The notes below the pieces were generated by a model. The model was not told where the DNA came from. It saw only the letters and a program-made list of their open reading frames with translations, and ran no database searches. Shown one piece after another: positions 8,128-16,010 of a DNA stretch of 22,164 nt. The stretch covers positions 1-22,164 of the forward strand of contig JAUWGI010000001.1 in NCBI GenBank assembly GCA_030606505.1, read 5' to 3'. A program made the position numbers and the translations under genes. Within the stretch, counting starts at the first letter, position 1; the number at the start of each line of letters is the position of its first letter. The stretch is from Deltaproteobacteria bacterium. GTDB lineage: Bacteria; Chloroflexota; Dehalococcoidia; Dehalococcoidales; BS750m-G39.

Positions 8128-8572
8128 TCCCTATCTCCTCTGTTTTGCCGCCGGCGGTTTCTATCTTGGCTTTAGCCGCGGCGGAGAACTTGTTTGCTTT
8201 TACCACCAGAGGCTGGCTGATTTCACCCCCGGCCAGAATCTTGATTGGCTGGCGCAGCGATTTTACTATCCCGGCGGCGACCAGTTTCTCCGGTGTCACC
8301 TCGCTTTCCGGCTCGAAGATACTGAGGTCACCAACTTTGACCGTGTTGTACTCCGTCCGGAAGGGATTGTGAAAGCCGCGCTTTTCCGGCAGGCGCTTGA
8401 TTAAGGGCAGCTGGCCGCCTTCGAAGCCGGGGCGCATCTTGTAGCCAGCGCGGGACTTCTGCCCCTTGCAACCGCGCCCGGAATAGGTACCATGCCCGCT
8501 GCCATCGCCCCGCCCCACTCGTTTCCTGGCCCGTTTGGCGCCGGGGGGTGGGGAGAGTTTTTCCTGTAGCAT
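8108..8572 (-). CDS. rplO: 50S ribosomal protein L15
   Basis: L15 is a late-assembling protein of the large subunit core. The 154-residue product starts with the typical LSPPPGAKRARKRVGRGDGS, followed by the Gly/Arg-rich GTYSGRGCKGQKSRAG and FEGGQLPLIKRLPEKRGF, and ends with the globular domain around LAGGEISQPLVVKANKFS. The ATG shares one base with the rpmD stop (TGATG). The secY start and its ribosome binding site lie inside the end of this gene. Confidence 0.96.
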   Translation of the reverse strand: MLQEKLSPPPGAKRARKRVGRGDGSGHGTYSGRGCKGQKSRAGYKMRPGFEGGQLPLIKRLPEKRGFHNPFRTEYNTVKVGDLSIFEPESEVTPEKLVAAGIVKSLRQPIKILAGGEISQPLVVKANKFSAAAKAKIETAGGKTEEIGNAAQTD

Positions 8573-8754
8573 CAGCTTATCTCCTCCACCCTGATAAGGT
8601 GTTTGACCTTGTTAATCATACCGCGCACCGAGGGGCGGTCGTCTTGGGTAACACTCTGGTTGAGGCGGTGGAACCCCAGCGCCTTCAGCGTCCGCTTCTG
8701 GTCCTGGGTGTAGCCGATGCCGCTTTTAATCCAGGTGACACGCAGCTTAGCCAC
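8572..8754 (-). CDS. rpmD: 50S ribosomal protein L30
   Basis: A small large-subunit protein that binds 23S and 5S-proximal RNA. The 60-residue product [20 protein letters not shown]... has the family pattern of K-S-x-I-G near the start and the [14 protein letters not shown] segment. The start is GTG at 8754 with a near-perfect AAGGAGGT upstream. It overlaps rpsE by 8 bases and rplO by 1. Confidence 0.95.
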   Translation of the reverse strand: MAKLRVTWIKSGIGYTQDQKRTLKALGFHRLNQSVTQDDRPSVRGMINKVKHLIRVEEIS

Positions 8755-9268
8755 CGCTTACCTCCTTAACCTCGGCGGTTACCTGGCGCCGGGCAAGCTC
8801 TGCTTCAGGCTCTTTAAGCTGGCTGAGGGCCAGTATGGTCGCCTTGGCCGTATTAATCCGGTTGGCACTGCCTAGCGACTTGGTCAGAATGTCCTTGATT
8901 CCGGCGGCCTCCACCACCGCCCGGATACTGCCACCGGCAATAATACCGGTACCCGGTGAGGCTGGTCTCAGCATCACCTGGGCGGCCCCGAATTTAACCG
9001 TGGCTTCCTGCGGGATGGTCGTCCCGGCTAAGGGAACCTTAATCAGGTTCTTTCTGGCGATGGCGCCCGACTTGTTGATTGCCTCGGGTACGCTGTTGGC
9101 TTTACCAACACCAATGCCGACATGCCCGTTGCCATCGCCGGTTACCGACAGGGCGCTGAACCGGAGGCGTTTGCCTCCCCTCACCACCTTGCTCACCCGG
9201 TTGATATACACCAGCTTGTCATTCAGGGCCAGTTCGGATGGGTCTATTCTGCTTATGGGTTGTTTCAC
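8747..9268 (-). CDS. rpsE: 30S ribosomal protein S5
   Basis: S5 lines the mRNA entry and takes part in decoding accuracy. The 173-residue product has the N-terminal double-stranded RNA-binding-like domain with [20 protein letters not shown] and [16 protein letters not shown], then the C-terminal domain with [20 protein letters not shown] and [20 protein letters not shown]. The start is GTG at 9268; the only ribosome-site-like sequence is about 15 bases upstream, so the start is less certain than the identity. Confidence 0.95.
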   Translation of the reverse strand: MKQPISRIDPSELALNDKLVYINRVSKVVRGGKRLRFSALSVTGDGNGHVGIGVGKANSVPEAINKSGAIARKNLIKVPLAGTTIPQEATVKFGAAQVMLRPASPGTGIIAGGSIRAVVEAAGIKDILTKSLGSANRINTAKATILALSQLKEPEAELARRQVTAEVKEVSGG

Positions 9269-9286
9269 TTAACTTTAAGATTCTCC

Positions 9287-9652
9287 CTAAAATTTCAATC
9301 CCGCCTGCCGGGCCGCCTCGGCCAGGGCTTTTACCCGGCCGTGATATTTGTAGCCGCCACGGTCGAAGACGACTCCTTTTATCCCATTATCTAGAGCACG
9401 TTTAGCTACTAGGGAACCGACCAGCCCGGCTTGAGCCGACTTGGCCTGGCTGTCTGCCCCGCTTTTTATATCGGGGTCCAGGGTTGAAGCTGTGACCAGC
9501 GTGTGCCCCTGCTCATCATTGATGACCTGGGCGTAGATATGGTTAAGACTGCGAAAGACACAGAGCCGCGGCCGGGAGGCAGTGCCCTCCACCTTGGCTC
9601 TGACCCGGTGGTGTCTTCTTTGACGCGCTATTCTAACTTCGCTTTTGCCCAT
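9287..9652 (-). CDS. rplR: 50S ribosomal protein L18
   Basis: L18 binds 5S rRNA and attaches it to the central protuberance. The 121-residue product starts with a basic arm ([20 protein letters not shown]) and has [20 protein letters not shown] and the C-terminal [20 protein letters not shown], both family signatures. The ATG overlaps the rplF stop by one base (TAATG), and rpsE follows after 18 bases. Confidence 0.96.
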   Translation of the reverse strand: MGKSEVRIARQRRHHRVRAKVEGTASRPRLCVFRSLNHIYAQVINDEQGHTLVTASTLDPDIKSGADSQAKSAQAGLVGSLVAKRALDNGIKGVVFDRGGYKYHGRVKALAEAARQAGLKF

Positions 9653-10206
9653 TATGCCCTCTGGCCTATAGCCTTGCCGGCCTTGCCGGCTTTAAGGCGG
9701 ACTACCTCGCCAGCATATCTGATGCCTTTGCCCTTATAGGCATCGGGGGGACGGATGGCTCTGATTTCAGCTGCCATCTCGCCGACTACCTCTTTGTTAA
9801 TCCCGCTGACCTTGATGCGGTTTGCTCCTTCTATATCCAGGGAGACGCCGGGCAGGGGGGTTACCTCCACCTGGTGGGAAAAGCCGACGCGAAGTACCAG
9901 CTTATCCTCGGCCTTTTCCGCCCGGTAGCCCACTCCGACTATCTCCAGGGTCTTCTCAAAGCCGTCACTTACCCCCTGCACCATGTTGGCCAGCAGACTG
10001 CGGGTAAGCCCGTGCAGGGAGCGGTGCTCCTTGCTGTCGTCGGGGCGGGACACCGTAAGGGTATTATCTTTGAGGACAATATTCATATCCGGGTTGAAGC
10101 GGCGCTCGAGTTCCCCTTTGGGACCGGTTACCGTGACCTTGTCCTGCTTAATGCTTACCGTTACTCCCTCGGGCACCGGTATTGGCATCCGACCTACCCT
10201 AGACAT
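9652..10206 (-). CDS. rplF: 50S ribosomal protein L6
   Basis: L6 lies near the sarcin-ricin loop and the factor-binding site. The 184-residue product starts [17 protein letters not shown] and has two repeated L6 domains; the second ends with the signature [23 protein letters not shown] at 10206 is chosen because AGGGTG lies about six bases upstream and the protein then begins as in the family; GTG at 10215 would add three residues. It is 21 bases from rpsH. Confidence 0.96.
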   Translation of the reverse strand: MSRVGRMPIPVPEGVTVSIKQDKVTVTGPKGELERRFNPDMNIVLKDNTLTVSRPDDSKEHRSLHGLTRSLLANMVQGVSDGFEKTLEIVGVGYRAEKAEDKLVLRVGFSHQVEVTPLPGVSLDIEGANRIKVSGINKEVVGEMAAEIRAIRPPDAYKGKGIRYAGEVVRLKAGKAGKAIGQRA

Positions 10207-10227
10207 GGCTATCACCCTGCGATTTAT

Positions 10228-10626
10228 TTACCATACGTAGCATAGTATTTCACCGCCGATTCCCTGGCGCCAGGCCTGCTTGCCGGTTATTACCCCTTTG
10301 GGGGTGGAAATGATAGCCACGCCTAAGCCTCCATAGACGCGGGGAATCTCCTTCTGTCCCACATATACCCTCAGCCCGGGCGTGCTCACCCGCTCCAACC
10401 CGGAAATGATGGACTTACTTTTATCGTCATATTTGAGGTAGATCTTGATTGACCGGTGCGACTTGCTCTTGAGCACCTCATAGTCACCGATGAAGCCTTC
10501 CTCTTTGAGGATGCGGGCAATGGCCATCTTGGTCCTTGAGGATGGCACCAGGACAAAATCATGCCTGGCCATGATGGCATTGCGTATTCTGGTTAACATA
10601 TCGGCTATTGGGTCAGTTACAGCCAT
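10228..10626 (-). CDS. rpsH: 30S ribosomal protein S8
   Basis: S8 binds the central domain of 16S rRNA; in E. coli it also represses the spc operon by binding its mRNA. The 132-residue product starts [20 protein letters not shown] and ends with the family signature [20 protein letters not shown] followed by [14 protein letters not shown] at 10626 has GAGGT upstream. No operator like the E. coli S8 site was recognised in the rplE region. Confidence 0.97.
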   Translation of the reverse strand: MAVTDPIADMLTRIRNAIMARHDFVLVPSSRTKMAIARILKEEGFIGDYEVLKSKSHRSIKIYLKYDDKSKSIISGLERVSTPGLRVYVGQKEIPRVYGGLGVAIISTPKGVITGKQAWRQGIGGEILCYVW

Positions 10627-10633
10627 ATCTACC

Positions 10634-10819
10634 TCACCAGCTTGCCTTTCTTACCCCGGGAACCTGTCCCGCCAGGGCTAACTTGCGAAAACAAATCCGG
10701 CACAGGCCGAAATGGCGAATGTAACCCCGGGGCCGGCCGCATAGGAAGCAGCGGTTATGCTGCTGCACCTTGTATTTGGGCGGTCGCTTCCATTTTTCTA
10801 GCTTTGATTTCTTAGCCAT
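10634..10819 (-). CDS. rpsN: 30S ribosomal protein S14, short zinc type
   Basis: S14 belongs to the 30S head. The 61-residue product is the short zinc-binding form: cysteines C24, C27, C40 and C43 form two C-X2-C knuckles ([20 protein letters not shown] is the core). It ends in the usual GVRKASW. ATG at 10819 has GAGGTGG upstream. Normal position between rplE and rpsH. Confidence 0.97.
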   Translation of the reverse strand: MAKKSKLEKWKRPPKYKVQQHNRCFLCGRPRGYIRHFGLCRICFRKLALAGQVPGVRKASW

Positions 10820-10825
10820 TCCACC

Positions 10826-11368
10826 TCAATCTCGGGCAAAAGGCATGCCCAGTAATTCCAGCAGGTGCTTGCCTTCTTCGTCGGTTTTAGCCGTAGTAAT
10901 AATCGATATCTCAAGTCCCCGAGCTTTGTCTATCTTATCATAGTCTATCTCGGGGAAGAGGGTCTGCTCCTTGAAGCCCAGAGTGTAATTGCCCCGGCCG
11001 TCAAAGGAGCTGGGCGAAACCCCGCGAAATTCGCGCATCCGGGGCAGGGTGGCATTGACCAGCTTTTCCAGAAATTGATACATGCGCTCCCCCCGTAAGG
11101 TCACCCTTAATCCGACGGTCATCCCTTCCCTTAACTTGAAGGCGGCAATGGATTTCTTGGCCCGGGTGATAACCGGGTGCTGCCCCGAAATAGCCGCTAA
11201 ATCCTTTTCGGCTGACTCCAGAGCCTTGGCATCCTGATTCGCCTCGCCCAGACCGATGTTGAGGGCTACCTTTTCCAGGCGCGGCACCTGCATTATATTT
11301 TTATACCCGCCTAGCTCCATGAGCCGGGGAACGACCTCTTTTCTATATTTTTCTTTGAGTTCTGACAT
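10826..11368 (-). CDS. rplE: 50S ribosomal protein L5
   Basis: L5 binds 5S rRNA in the central protuberance and contacts P-site tRNA. The 180-residue product has the family segments [32 protein letters not shown], the basic [20 protein letters not shown], and [23 protein letters not shown] at 11368 follows the rplX stop without a gap, with GAGGT ten bases upstream. No oddity. Confidence 0.97.
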   Translation of the reverse strand: MSELKEKYRKEVVPRLMELGGYKNIMQVPRLEKVALNIGLGEANQDAKALESAEKDLAAISGQHPVITRAKKSIAAFKLREGMTVGLRVTLRGERMYQFLEKLVNATLPRMREFRGVSPSSFDGRGNYTLGFKEQTLFPEIDYDKIDKARGLEISIITTAKTDEEGKHLLELLGMPFARD

Positions 11369-11680
11369 TTAGTCGATTACCTCACCGCAGGCGCGGCAGA
11401 ACCGCACCTTTCTGCCGTCAGTCAGAAAGCGGAAGCCGACCCGGGCCGGGTGGTTGCACTTGCTGCAGAGCAGCATGACATTGGACACCTGGATTGCCGC
11501 CTCCCGCTCAATTATGCCCGCCTGCCGGGCTGCTCCTCTGGCTTTGCTGTGCTTCTTGATGAAATTGACGCCTTCCACCATTATCCGTTTCTTATCGGGG
11601 TAGGCAAAGCGCACCTTACCCTTCTTGCCCTTATCCTTGCCGGCAATGACTAGCACCGTATCGTCCTTCCTAATATTCAT
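11369..11680 (-). CDS. rplX: 50S ribosomal protein L24 with Cys4 motif
   Basis: L24 starts large-subunit assembly by binding the 5' region of 23S rRNA. The 103-residue product has the KOW motif near the N-terminus (DDTVLVIAGKDKGKKGKVRF) and the GVNFIKKHSK segment. The C-terminal part carries two C-X2-C pairs (C72/C75 and C95/C98), a likely zinc knuckle present in many bacterial L24 proteins and absent from the E. coli one. ATG at 11680 lies six bases after rplN. Confidence 0.96.
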   Translation of the reverse strand: MNIRKDDTVLVIAGKDKGKKGKVRFAYPDKKRIMVEGVNFIKKHSKARGAARQAGIIEREAAIQVSNVMLLCSKCNHPARVGFRFLTDGRKVRFCRACGEVID

Positions 11681-11686
11681 CCTGTC

Positions 11687-12055
11687 TCACACCACCTCGG
11701 GTGCCAGCGAGATAATCTTGGCGAAATTCTTATCCCTCAGCTCCCTGGCTACCGGTCCGAATATTCTGGTTCCCTTGGGGTTGTTCTTATCGGTGAGAAT
11801 CACCGCCGCATTCTCGTCAAACCTGATATAGGAGCCGTCGGGGCGCCGGCAGGTTTGGGCACAGCGAATAACAACCGCCCTGACCACGTCTCCCTCCTTG
11901 ACCGCCCCCCGGGGAATGGCCTTTTTTACCGAAGCCACGATAACATCACCGACGCGGGCGTATTTCTTCCTGGTGCCGCCTAAAACGGTGATGCACATAA
12001 TTTCCCTGGCGCCGGTATTATCGGCGGCCTTGAGCCTGGTATAGGATTGAATCAT
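11687..12055 (-). CDS. rplN: 50S ribosomal protein L14
   Basis: L14 forms part of an intersubunit bridge and is the docking site of the silencing factor RsfS. The 122-residue product starts [20 protein letters not shown] and has the signature block with [20 protein letters not shown] and [20 protein letters not shown]. The ATG shares four bases with the rpsQ stop (ATGA), so its translation is probably coupled to the unusually long rpsQ. Confidence 0.97.
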   Translation of the reverse strand: MIQSYTRLKAADNTGAREIMCITVLGGTRKKYARVGDVIVASVKKAIPRGAVKEGDVVRAVVIRCAQTCRRPDGSYIRFDENAAVILTDKNNPKGTRIFGPVARELRDKNFAKIISLAPEVV

Positions 12056-12591
12056 GTTGTCTGATCCTCTGCCTCTTCCCGGCTTTTTTCTTCGGCCTTC
12101 GCTTTGGCTGCTTTTTCCTCTTCCTTGGCTTTTTCTTCGGGTTTGGCCGTCTTTTCCTCAGCCTTGGCCTCGGTTACCTTTTCTGTTGCTTTAGCTTTCT
12201 TCTCAGCTTTGGCCTCAGCTGCCTCTTCCTTAGTTTCTTGCTCGGCTTTGACCTCAGGCGCTTCCTTTTCCTTGGGCTTTTTCTCCGGCATAACCTTGGC
12301 TAGGTCTTCCCGGGCTATTTCCTCAGGCGAAATCTCCACCACCTCCGCTTTGGCTACTATCTCGGCCACTCGCCACCGCTTCTCCCGGGAAAGGGGGCGA
12401 GTTTCCATGATTATCACTTTGTCTCCGACCCGGCACTTGTTTTTTTCGTCGTGAGCTTTATATTTGACCACTCTCTTCATGGTCTTCTTATATAACGGGT
12501 GGCGCTTGGGCGTTTCTACCGCCACCACCACTGTCTTGTCCATCTTGTCACTGACTACCTGGCCAAGCCTGAATTTACGCTTGCTTTCCAT
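12052..12591 (-). CDS. rpsQ: 30S ribosomal protein S17 with a long Lys/Glu/Ala-rich C-terminal tail
   Basis: S17 binds the 5' domain of 16S rRNA in the 30S body. The first ~85 residues are a normal S17 OB-fold ([54 protein letters not shown]). Family members are usually about 80-110 residues; this product has 179. Residues ~86-179 are low-complexity Lys/Glu/Ala, with repeats of K-A-E and A-K-A-E, and are likely disordered or helical and highly charged. The frame is intact to a stop that overlaps rplN, so this is not a sequencing frameshift. A similar tail is on rpsC. Confidence 0.95.
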   Translation of the reverse strand: MESKRKFRLGQVVSDKMDKTVVVAVETPKRHPLYKKTMKRVVKYKAHDEKNKCRVGDKVIIMETRPLSREKRWRVAEIVAKAEVVEISPEEIAREDLAKVMPEKKPKEKEAPEVKAEQETKEEAAEAKAEKKAKATEKVTEAKAEEKTAKPEEKAKEEEKAAKAKAEEKSREEAEDQTT

Positions 12592-12597
12592 ATACCG

Positions 12598-12795
12598 TTA
12601 CCCTTTAATTAGCTCTCTTTCTCTTATTATCGTCTTGAACTGGGCAATCCTCTTTTTCACCCGCGGCAGCTCGCGATGGTTGACCAGCTGCTTGGTCGCC
12701 AGGCGGAAGCGAAGGTTAAACAGCTCCTGGTGAGCTTCCTCCAGCTGCTTGTCCAGCTCTTTATCGCTTAAAGCTCTAACCTCTTCAATCTTCAC
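12598..12795 (-). CDS. rpmC: 50S ribosomal protein L29
   Basis: L29 lies at the tunnel exit and is part of the docking site for signal recognition particle and trigger factor. The 65-residue product is two helices: KIEEVRALSDKELDKQLEEA, then the family signature ELFNLRFRLATKQL and a basic second helix. GTG at 12795 is chosen: GGGAGG lies nine bases upstream and the protein then begins as in the family. A longer frame to 12852 would overlap rplP. It lies one base after the rplP stop. Confidence 0.95.
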   Translation of the reverse strand: MKIEEVRALSDKELDKQLEEAHQELFNLRFRLATKQLVNHRELPRVKKRIAQFKTIIRERELIKG

Positions 12796-12796
12796 C

Positions 12797-13243
12797 CTAA
12801 GCTGCCTCCCTGGCATCGCTGGCCACGGTTGCGCCCGTTTCTCTGACCACAAATCGGCTGTTTATGGGGAGTTTGTGTGAGGCTAAGCGCATCGCCCCTT
12901 TGGCTACTGCCTCACTGACTCCTCCCATCTCGAATAAAATTCTGCCCGGTTTAACCACTGCCACCCAGTGGTCGGGGGCACCCTTACCCCCGCCCTGGCG
13001 GGTTTCCGCTGCCTTCTTGGTCACCGGTTTATCGGGGAAGATGCGAATCCAGACGTTGCCGCCGCGGCGGATGTGATGGGTGATAGCACGCCGTGCCGCT
13101 TCAATCTGCCGACTGGTAAGCCAGGCCGATTCCAGCGCCTGCAAACCGTAGTCGCCGAATTCAATGCTGTTGCCCGCCTGGGCTTTGCCCCGGCGATGCC
13201 CCTTATGGCTCTTGCGGTACTTAACCCGCTTGGGCTGTAGCAT
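12797..13243 (-). CDS. rplP: 50S ribosomal protein L16
   Basis: L16 helps place A-site tRNA in the large subunit. The 148-residue product starts [20 protein letters not shown] and contains [40 protein letters not shown] and [20 protein letters not shown], the family landmarks. ATG at 13243 has GAGGAG upstream; both the start and its ribosome binding site lie inside the end of rpsC (23-base overlap). Confidence 0.97.
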   Translation of the reverse strand: MLQPKRVKYRKSHKGHRRGKAQAGNSIEFGDYGLQALESAWLTSRQIEAARRAITHHIRRGGNVWIRIFPDKPVTKKAAETRQGGGKGAPDHWVAVVKPGRILFEMGGVSEAVAKGAMRLASHKLPINSRFVVRETGATVASDAREAA

Positions 13244-14258
13244 CTGTCTCCTCTTTATCCTCGGTTACCGCCGGTTTTGCCTTGGCGGTGGTTTTCTTTG
13301 TCTTCGGCTTGGCAGTTTTTGCCTCAGGTTTGGCCTCAGTTGCCTCTTCCTCTGCCTTTACCTTAGTTTTTTTCTCGGCCTTGGCCCTGGTAACCCCTTT
13401 TTTCTCTTCGGGTTTTTCCTTGGCTTTGGCCTTGGCCACCTCTTTCTTCTCCTTGGGTTTTTCCTTGGCTTTGGCCTTGGCTGGTGGGGCTACGGCTTTA
13501 GCCGCTTTTTCGGCTGTTGGTTTTTCTTCCTTTTCTGGAGGGGTGGGGGGCTTGGTCTCCGCCTTGCCAGCTTCTACCGGCTCGGCTTCTGCCGGTTCGG
13601 CCGGGGCTTCCTTAGCCCCCAGCAGGCTGGGTTCGGGGAGAATATCACCCCGATAAATCCAGACCTTGATGCCAATCCGGCCCAGGGTGGTATGCGCCTC
13701 GGTGAAGCCGTAGTCGATATCAGCCCGCAGGGTGTGCAGGGGCACCTGCCCCTGGTGGGTAACCTCACGGCGAGCTATCTCGACGCCGCCCAGTCTGCCG
13801 GCACAGCTGATTCTTATGCCTTTGGCTCCCGCCTGCATGGTGCGGAATAAAGCCTGCTTCATGGCCCGGCGGAAGGCAACACGGTGTTCAATCTGTTCCG
13901 CTATGGCCCTGCCTACCAGGTAGGCATCGAGTTCCGCCTGTTGCACCTCCAGGACGTTGAGTTGAATCCTCTTGCCGATGAGGTTCTCCAGCTGGAGCCT
14001 CATCTCATCAACCCTTTGTCCGCCCCGCCCGATGACCACACCGGGGCGGGCGGTATGGATGGTTACCGATACCTTGTTCGATTGGCGTTCAATCTCCACC
14101 AGGGAGATACCGGCATCGTTATATTGGGACTGGATGGCCCGGCGGAGCTTCATATCTTCCTGCAAGAATTCGACATAGTCCTTTTCGGCATACCACTTGG
14201 CCTGCCAGTCGCGTATGACGCCGATTCTAAAGCCTAAAGGGTGTACCTTATGTCCCAA
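13221..14258 (-). CDS. rpsC: 30S ribosomal protein S3 with a long Lys/Ala/Glu/Pro-rich C-terminal tail
   Basis: S3 sits at the mRNA entry of the 30S head and has helicase-related contacts. The core (residues 1-~208) is normal: [17 protein letters not shown], the KH-domain loop [14 protein letters not shown], and [14 protein letters not shown] to [10 protein letters not shown]. Usual length is about 210-230; here 345. The extra ~137 residues are Lys/Ala/Glu/Pro-rich, with a 15-residue tandem repeat. TTG at 14258 is chosen since GAGGAGGAG lies upstream and the protein then begins as in the family; TTG at 14276 is an alternative. It overlaps rplV by 11 bases and rplP by 23. Confidence 0.95.
   Translation of the reverse strand: MGHKVHPLGFRIGVIRDWQAKWYAEKDYVEFLQEDMKLRRAIQSQYNDAGISLVEIERQSNKVSVTIHTARPGVVIGRGGQRVDEMRLQLENLIGKRIQLNVLEVQQAELDAYLVGRAIAEQIEHRVAFRRAMKQALFRTMQAGAKGIRISCAGRLGGVEIARREVTHQGQVPLHTLRADIDYGFTEAHTTLGRIGIKVWIYRGDILPEPSLLGAKEAPAEPAEAEPVEAGKAETKPPTPPEKEEKPTAEKAAKAVAPPAKAKAKEKPKEKKEVAKAKAKEKPEEKKGVTRAKAEKKTKVKAEEEATEAKPEAKTAKPKTKKTTAKAKPAVTEDKEETDATAQAG
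13410..13481 (-). repeat. 45-base tandem unit inside the rpsC tail
   Basis: Two identical 27-base stretches, 13410-13436 and 13455-13481, are offset by 45 bases (15 codons). They encode [15 protein letters not shown] and [15 protein letters not shown], with a degenerate third unit after them. The period is a multiple of three, so expansion or contraction would keep the frame. This suggests growth of the tail by slippage or unequal recombination. Confidence 0.85.
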
Positions 14259-14595
14259 TGCTCTCCTCCTCGGCAACGATAACCGTTATGTGGCTGGAAC
14301 GCTTGAGAATAGGGGCGGCCCGTCCCCGGGCCCGGGGGCGGAACCTTTTCATGGTTCTAGCCTCATCGGCAAAGATGCCGACAATCTTTAAATCGGCGGG
14401 GTCCATCTGGAAGTTGTTCTCGGCATTGGCCGCCGCCGATTTCACCACCTTGGCCACCACCCTGGCGGTGGGGGTGGGGGTAAATTTGAGCAGGGATAGC
14501 GCCTCCTCCACCCTCTTGCCCCGCACCATATCTACCAGCGGGCGCACCTTGCGTGGCGAGATACCGGTATCTTTTGCTATTGCCTTTACTTCCAT
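14248..14595 (-). CDS. rplV: 50S ribosomal protein L22
   Basis: L22 has a long hairpin lining the exit tunnel, a site of macrolide resistance changes. The 115-residue product starts MEVKAIAKDTGISPRKVRPL and has the signature LVDMVRGKRVEEALSLLKFT, ending with MKRFRPRARGRAAPILKRSS plus [17 protein letters not shown] at 14595 follows the rpsS stop directly. The rpsC ribosome binding site lies inside its last codons. Confidence 0.97.
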   Translation of the reverse strand: MEVKAIAKDTGISPRKVRPLVDMVRGKRVEEALSLLKFTPTPTARVVAKVVKSAAANAENNFQMDPADLKIVGIFADEARTMKRFRPRARGRAAPILKRSSHITVIVAEEESIGT

Positions 14596-14892
14596 TTACG
14601 GCCTACTTTTTCCTCTGGGGACAGATTTTTCTCCCCTGCCCGTATGTCCCCTGAAGGTTCGGGTCGAAGCGAACTCGCCCAGTTTGTGCCCCACCATGTT
14701 TTCCGTGATATAAATGGGCACATGCCTGCGCCCGTCATGGACGCCGATGGTAAAACCCACCATCTTGGGCGTGATGGTAGACCAGCGAGCCCAGGTCTTT
14801 ATCACCGTTTTCTCCTCAGCGCGGCTAAGTGCCTCGACCTTTTTCATTAGTTTGGCATCAACGGCCGGGCCTTTTTTAGTTGATCTTGACAT
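14596..14892 (-). CDS. rpsS: 30S ribosomal protein S19
   Basis: S19 pairs with S13 in the 30S head. The 98-residue product starts [20 protein letters not shown], has [20 protein letters not shown] and the signature [23 protein letters not shown] at 14892 lies five bases after rplB. Standard location between rplB and rplV. Confidence 0.97.
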   Translation of the reverse strand: MSRSTKKGPAVDAKLMKKVEALSRAEEKTVIKTWARWSTITPKMVGFTIGVHDGRRHVPIYITENMVGHKLGEFASTRTFRGHTGRGEKSVPRGKSRP

Positions 14893-14897
14893 TTAAG

Positions 14898-15725
14898 TCA
14901 CTTCCCCCTGCGTCTGACTATCATCTTATCTGCAGGCTTGGGCTTGCGTGTCCGGTAGCCTAAAGCCGGTTTACCCCAGGGTGTCTTGGGGCCGGGCATT
15001 CCTATCGGGGATCTGCCTTCACCCCCACCGTGGGGGTGGTCGCGAGGGTTCATCGCCGAGCCCCTCACCGTGGGTCTCCAGCCCATCCACCGTTTGCGCC
15101 CGGCTTTGCCCAGGCTGATACTGCGGTGGTCAAGATTGCCCACCTGCCCGATTGTGGCCAGACAGTTGCTGCGGATACGCCGCACCTCGCTGGAGGGCAT
15201 TCTGATTAGGGCGTATTCGCCTTCTTTAGCCATTAGCTGGGCGGCGGCGCCGGCACTGCGTACCAGTTGCCCCCCTTTACCCGGCTGCATCTCAATATTG
15301 TGTATCATCGTCCCGGTGGGGATTAGCTTTAAGGGCAGGGCGTTGCCCGGTTTTAGCTCGGCGCCCTCGCCTGATTTTATGACATCATCAACATTTAGGT
15401 CGTTGGGGGCCAGGATATATCTCTTCTCCCCATCGGCGTAGAAAATAAGGGCGATACGGGCGGAGCGGTTGGGGTCGTATTCAATAGCGGCTACCCTGCC
15501 CGGTATGCCGAGTTTATTGCGCTTGAAGTCAATAATGCGCAGCCGGCGCTTGGCGCCGCCACCGCGATGGCGGACGGTGATTTTGCCCTGATTGCTGCGC
15601 CCGCCCTTCTTCTTGAGGGGCAGGAGTAGCGATTTCTCCGGCTTGCTTTTGGTTATTTCCTCAAAGCTAGAGCCGGTCATGCTCCGCCGACCGGGTGAAG
15701 TTGGACGATATTGCTTTAGTGGCAC
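14898..15725 (-). CDS. rplB: 50S ribosomal protein L2
   Basis: L2 is needed for joining the subunits and for peptidyl transferase activity. The 275-residue product has the family blocks [37 protein letters not shown], and the C-terminal [19 protein letters not shown] with H230, which matches the conserved E. coli H229. The start is GTG at 15725, directly after the rplW stop, with a GAGGGGG stretch upstream. Confidence 0.97.
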   Translation of the reverse strand: MPLKQYRPTSPGRRSMTGSSFEEITKSKPEKSLLLPLKKKGGRSNQGKITVRHRGGGAKRRLRIIDFKRNKLGIPGRVAAIEYDPNRSARIALIFYADGEKRYILAPNDLNVDDVIKSGEGAELKPGNALPLKLIPTGTMIHNIEMQPGKGGQLVRSAGAAAQLMAKEGEYALIRMPSSEVRRIRSNCLATIGQVGNLDHRSISLGKAGRKRWMGWRPTVRGSAMNPRDHPHGGGEGRSPIGMPGPKTPWGKPALGYRTRKPKPADKMIVRRRGK

Positions 15726-16010
15726 CTATACCCCCTCGAATAGTTCTATCTTGTCGCCGGGCTTCAAAGTGACCAGTGCCTTTTTCCATGACGGGCTCAT
15801 TACCTCTCGGCCCCGCATCCGGCGCCTCTTGCCGGGCACCGTCATCACGTTGACCCCGGTGACGGTGACTTTAAACGCTTTCTCTACCGCCTGTTTAATC
15901 TGTTCCTTATTGGCCTCTGTGGCTACCTTAAAGGCGTATTTGCCCTGGGCCTGAAGGGCCGAGTTCTTTTCGGTTATTAACGGGCGGCGTAATACCCTAT
16001 ACAGATGCAT
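15726..16010 (-). CDS. rplW: 50S ribosomal protein L23
   Basis: L23 at the tunnel exit is the main anchor for trigger factor and signal recognition particle. The 94-residue product starts MHLYRVLRRPLITEKNSALQ and has the family segments YAFKVATEANKEQIKQAVEK and VMTVPGKRRRMRGREV. ATG at 16010 lies inside the end of rplD (14-base overlap) with GGAGG five bases upstream; this ribosome site lies just after the palindrome embedded in rplD. Confidence 0.97.
   Translation of the reverse strand: MHLYRVLRRPLITEKNSALQAQGKYAFKVATEANKEQIKQAVEKAFKVTVTGVNVMTVPGKRRRMRGREVMSPSWKKALVTLKPGDKIELFEGV

Noticed and set aside
12104..12454. 116-codon plus-strand Ser/Ala-rich open frame
   Set aside because: Antisense to the low-complexity rpsQ tail, with no independent support.
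13164..13850. 228-codon plus-strand open frame rich in Leu, Phe and Gly
   Set aside because: It is the antisense reading of the Lys/Ala/Glu-rich rpsC tail; the hydrophobic look comes from complementing AAG/GCC/GAG codons.
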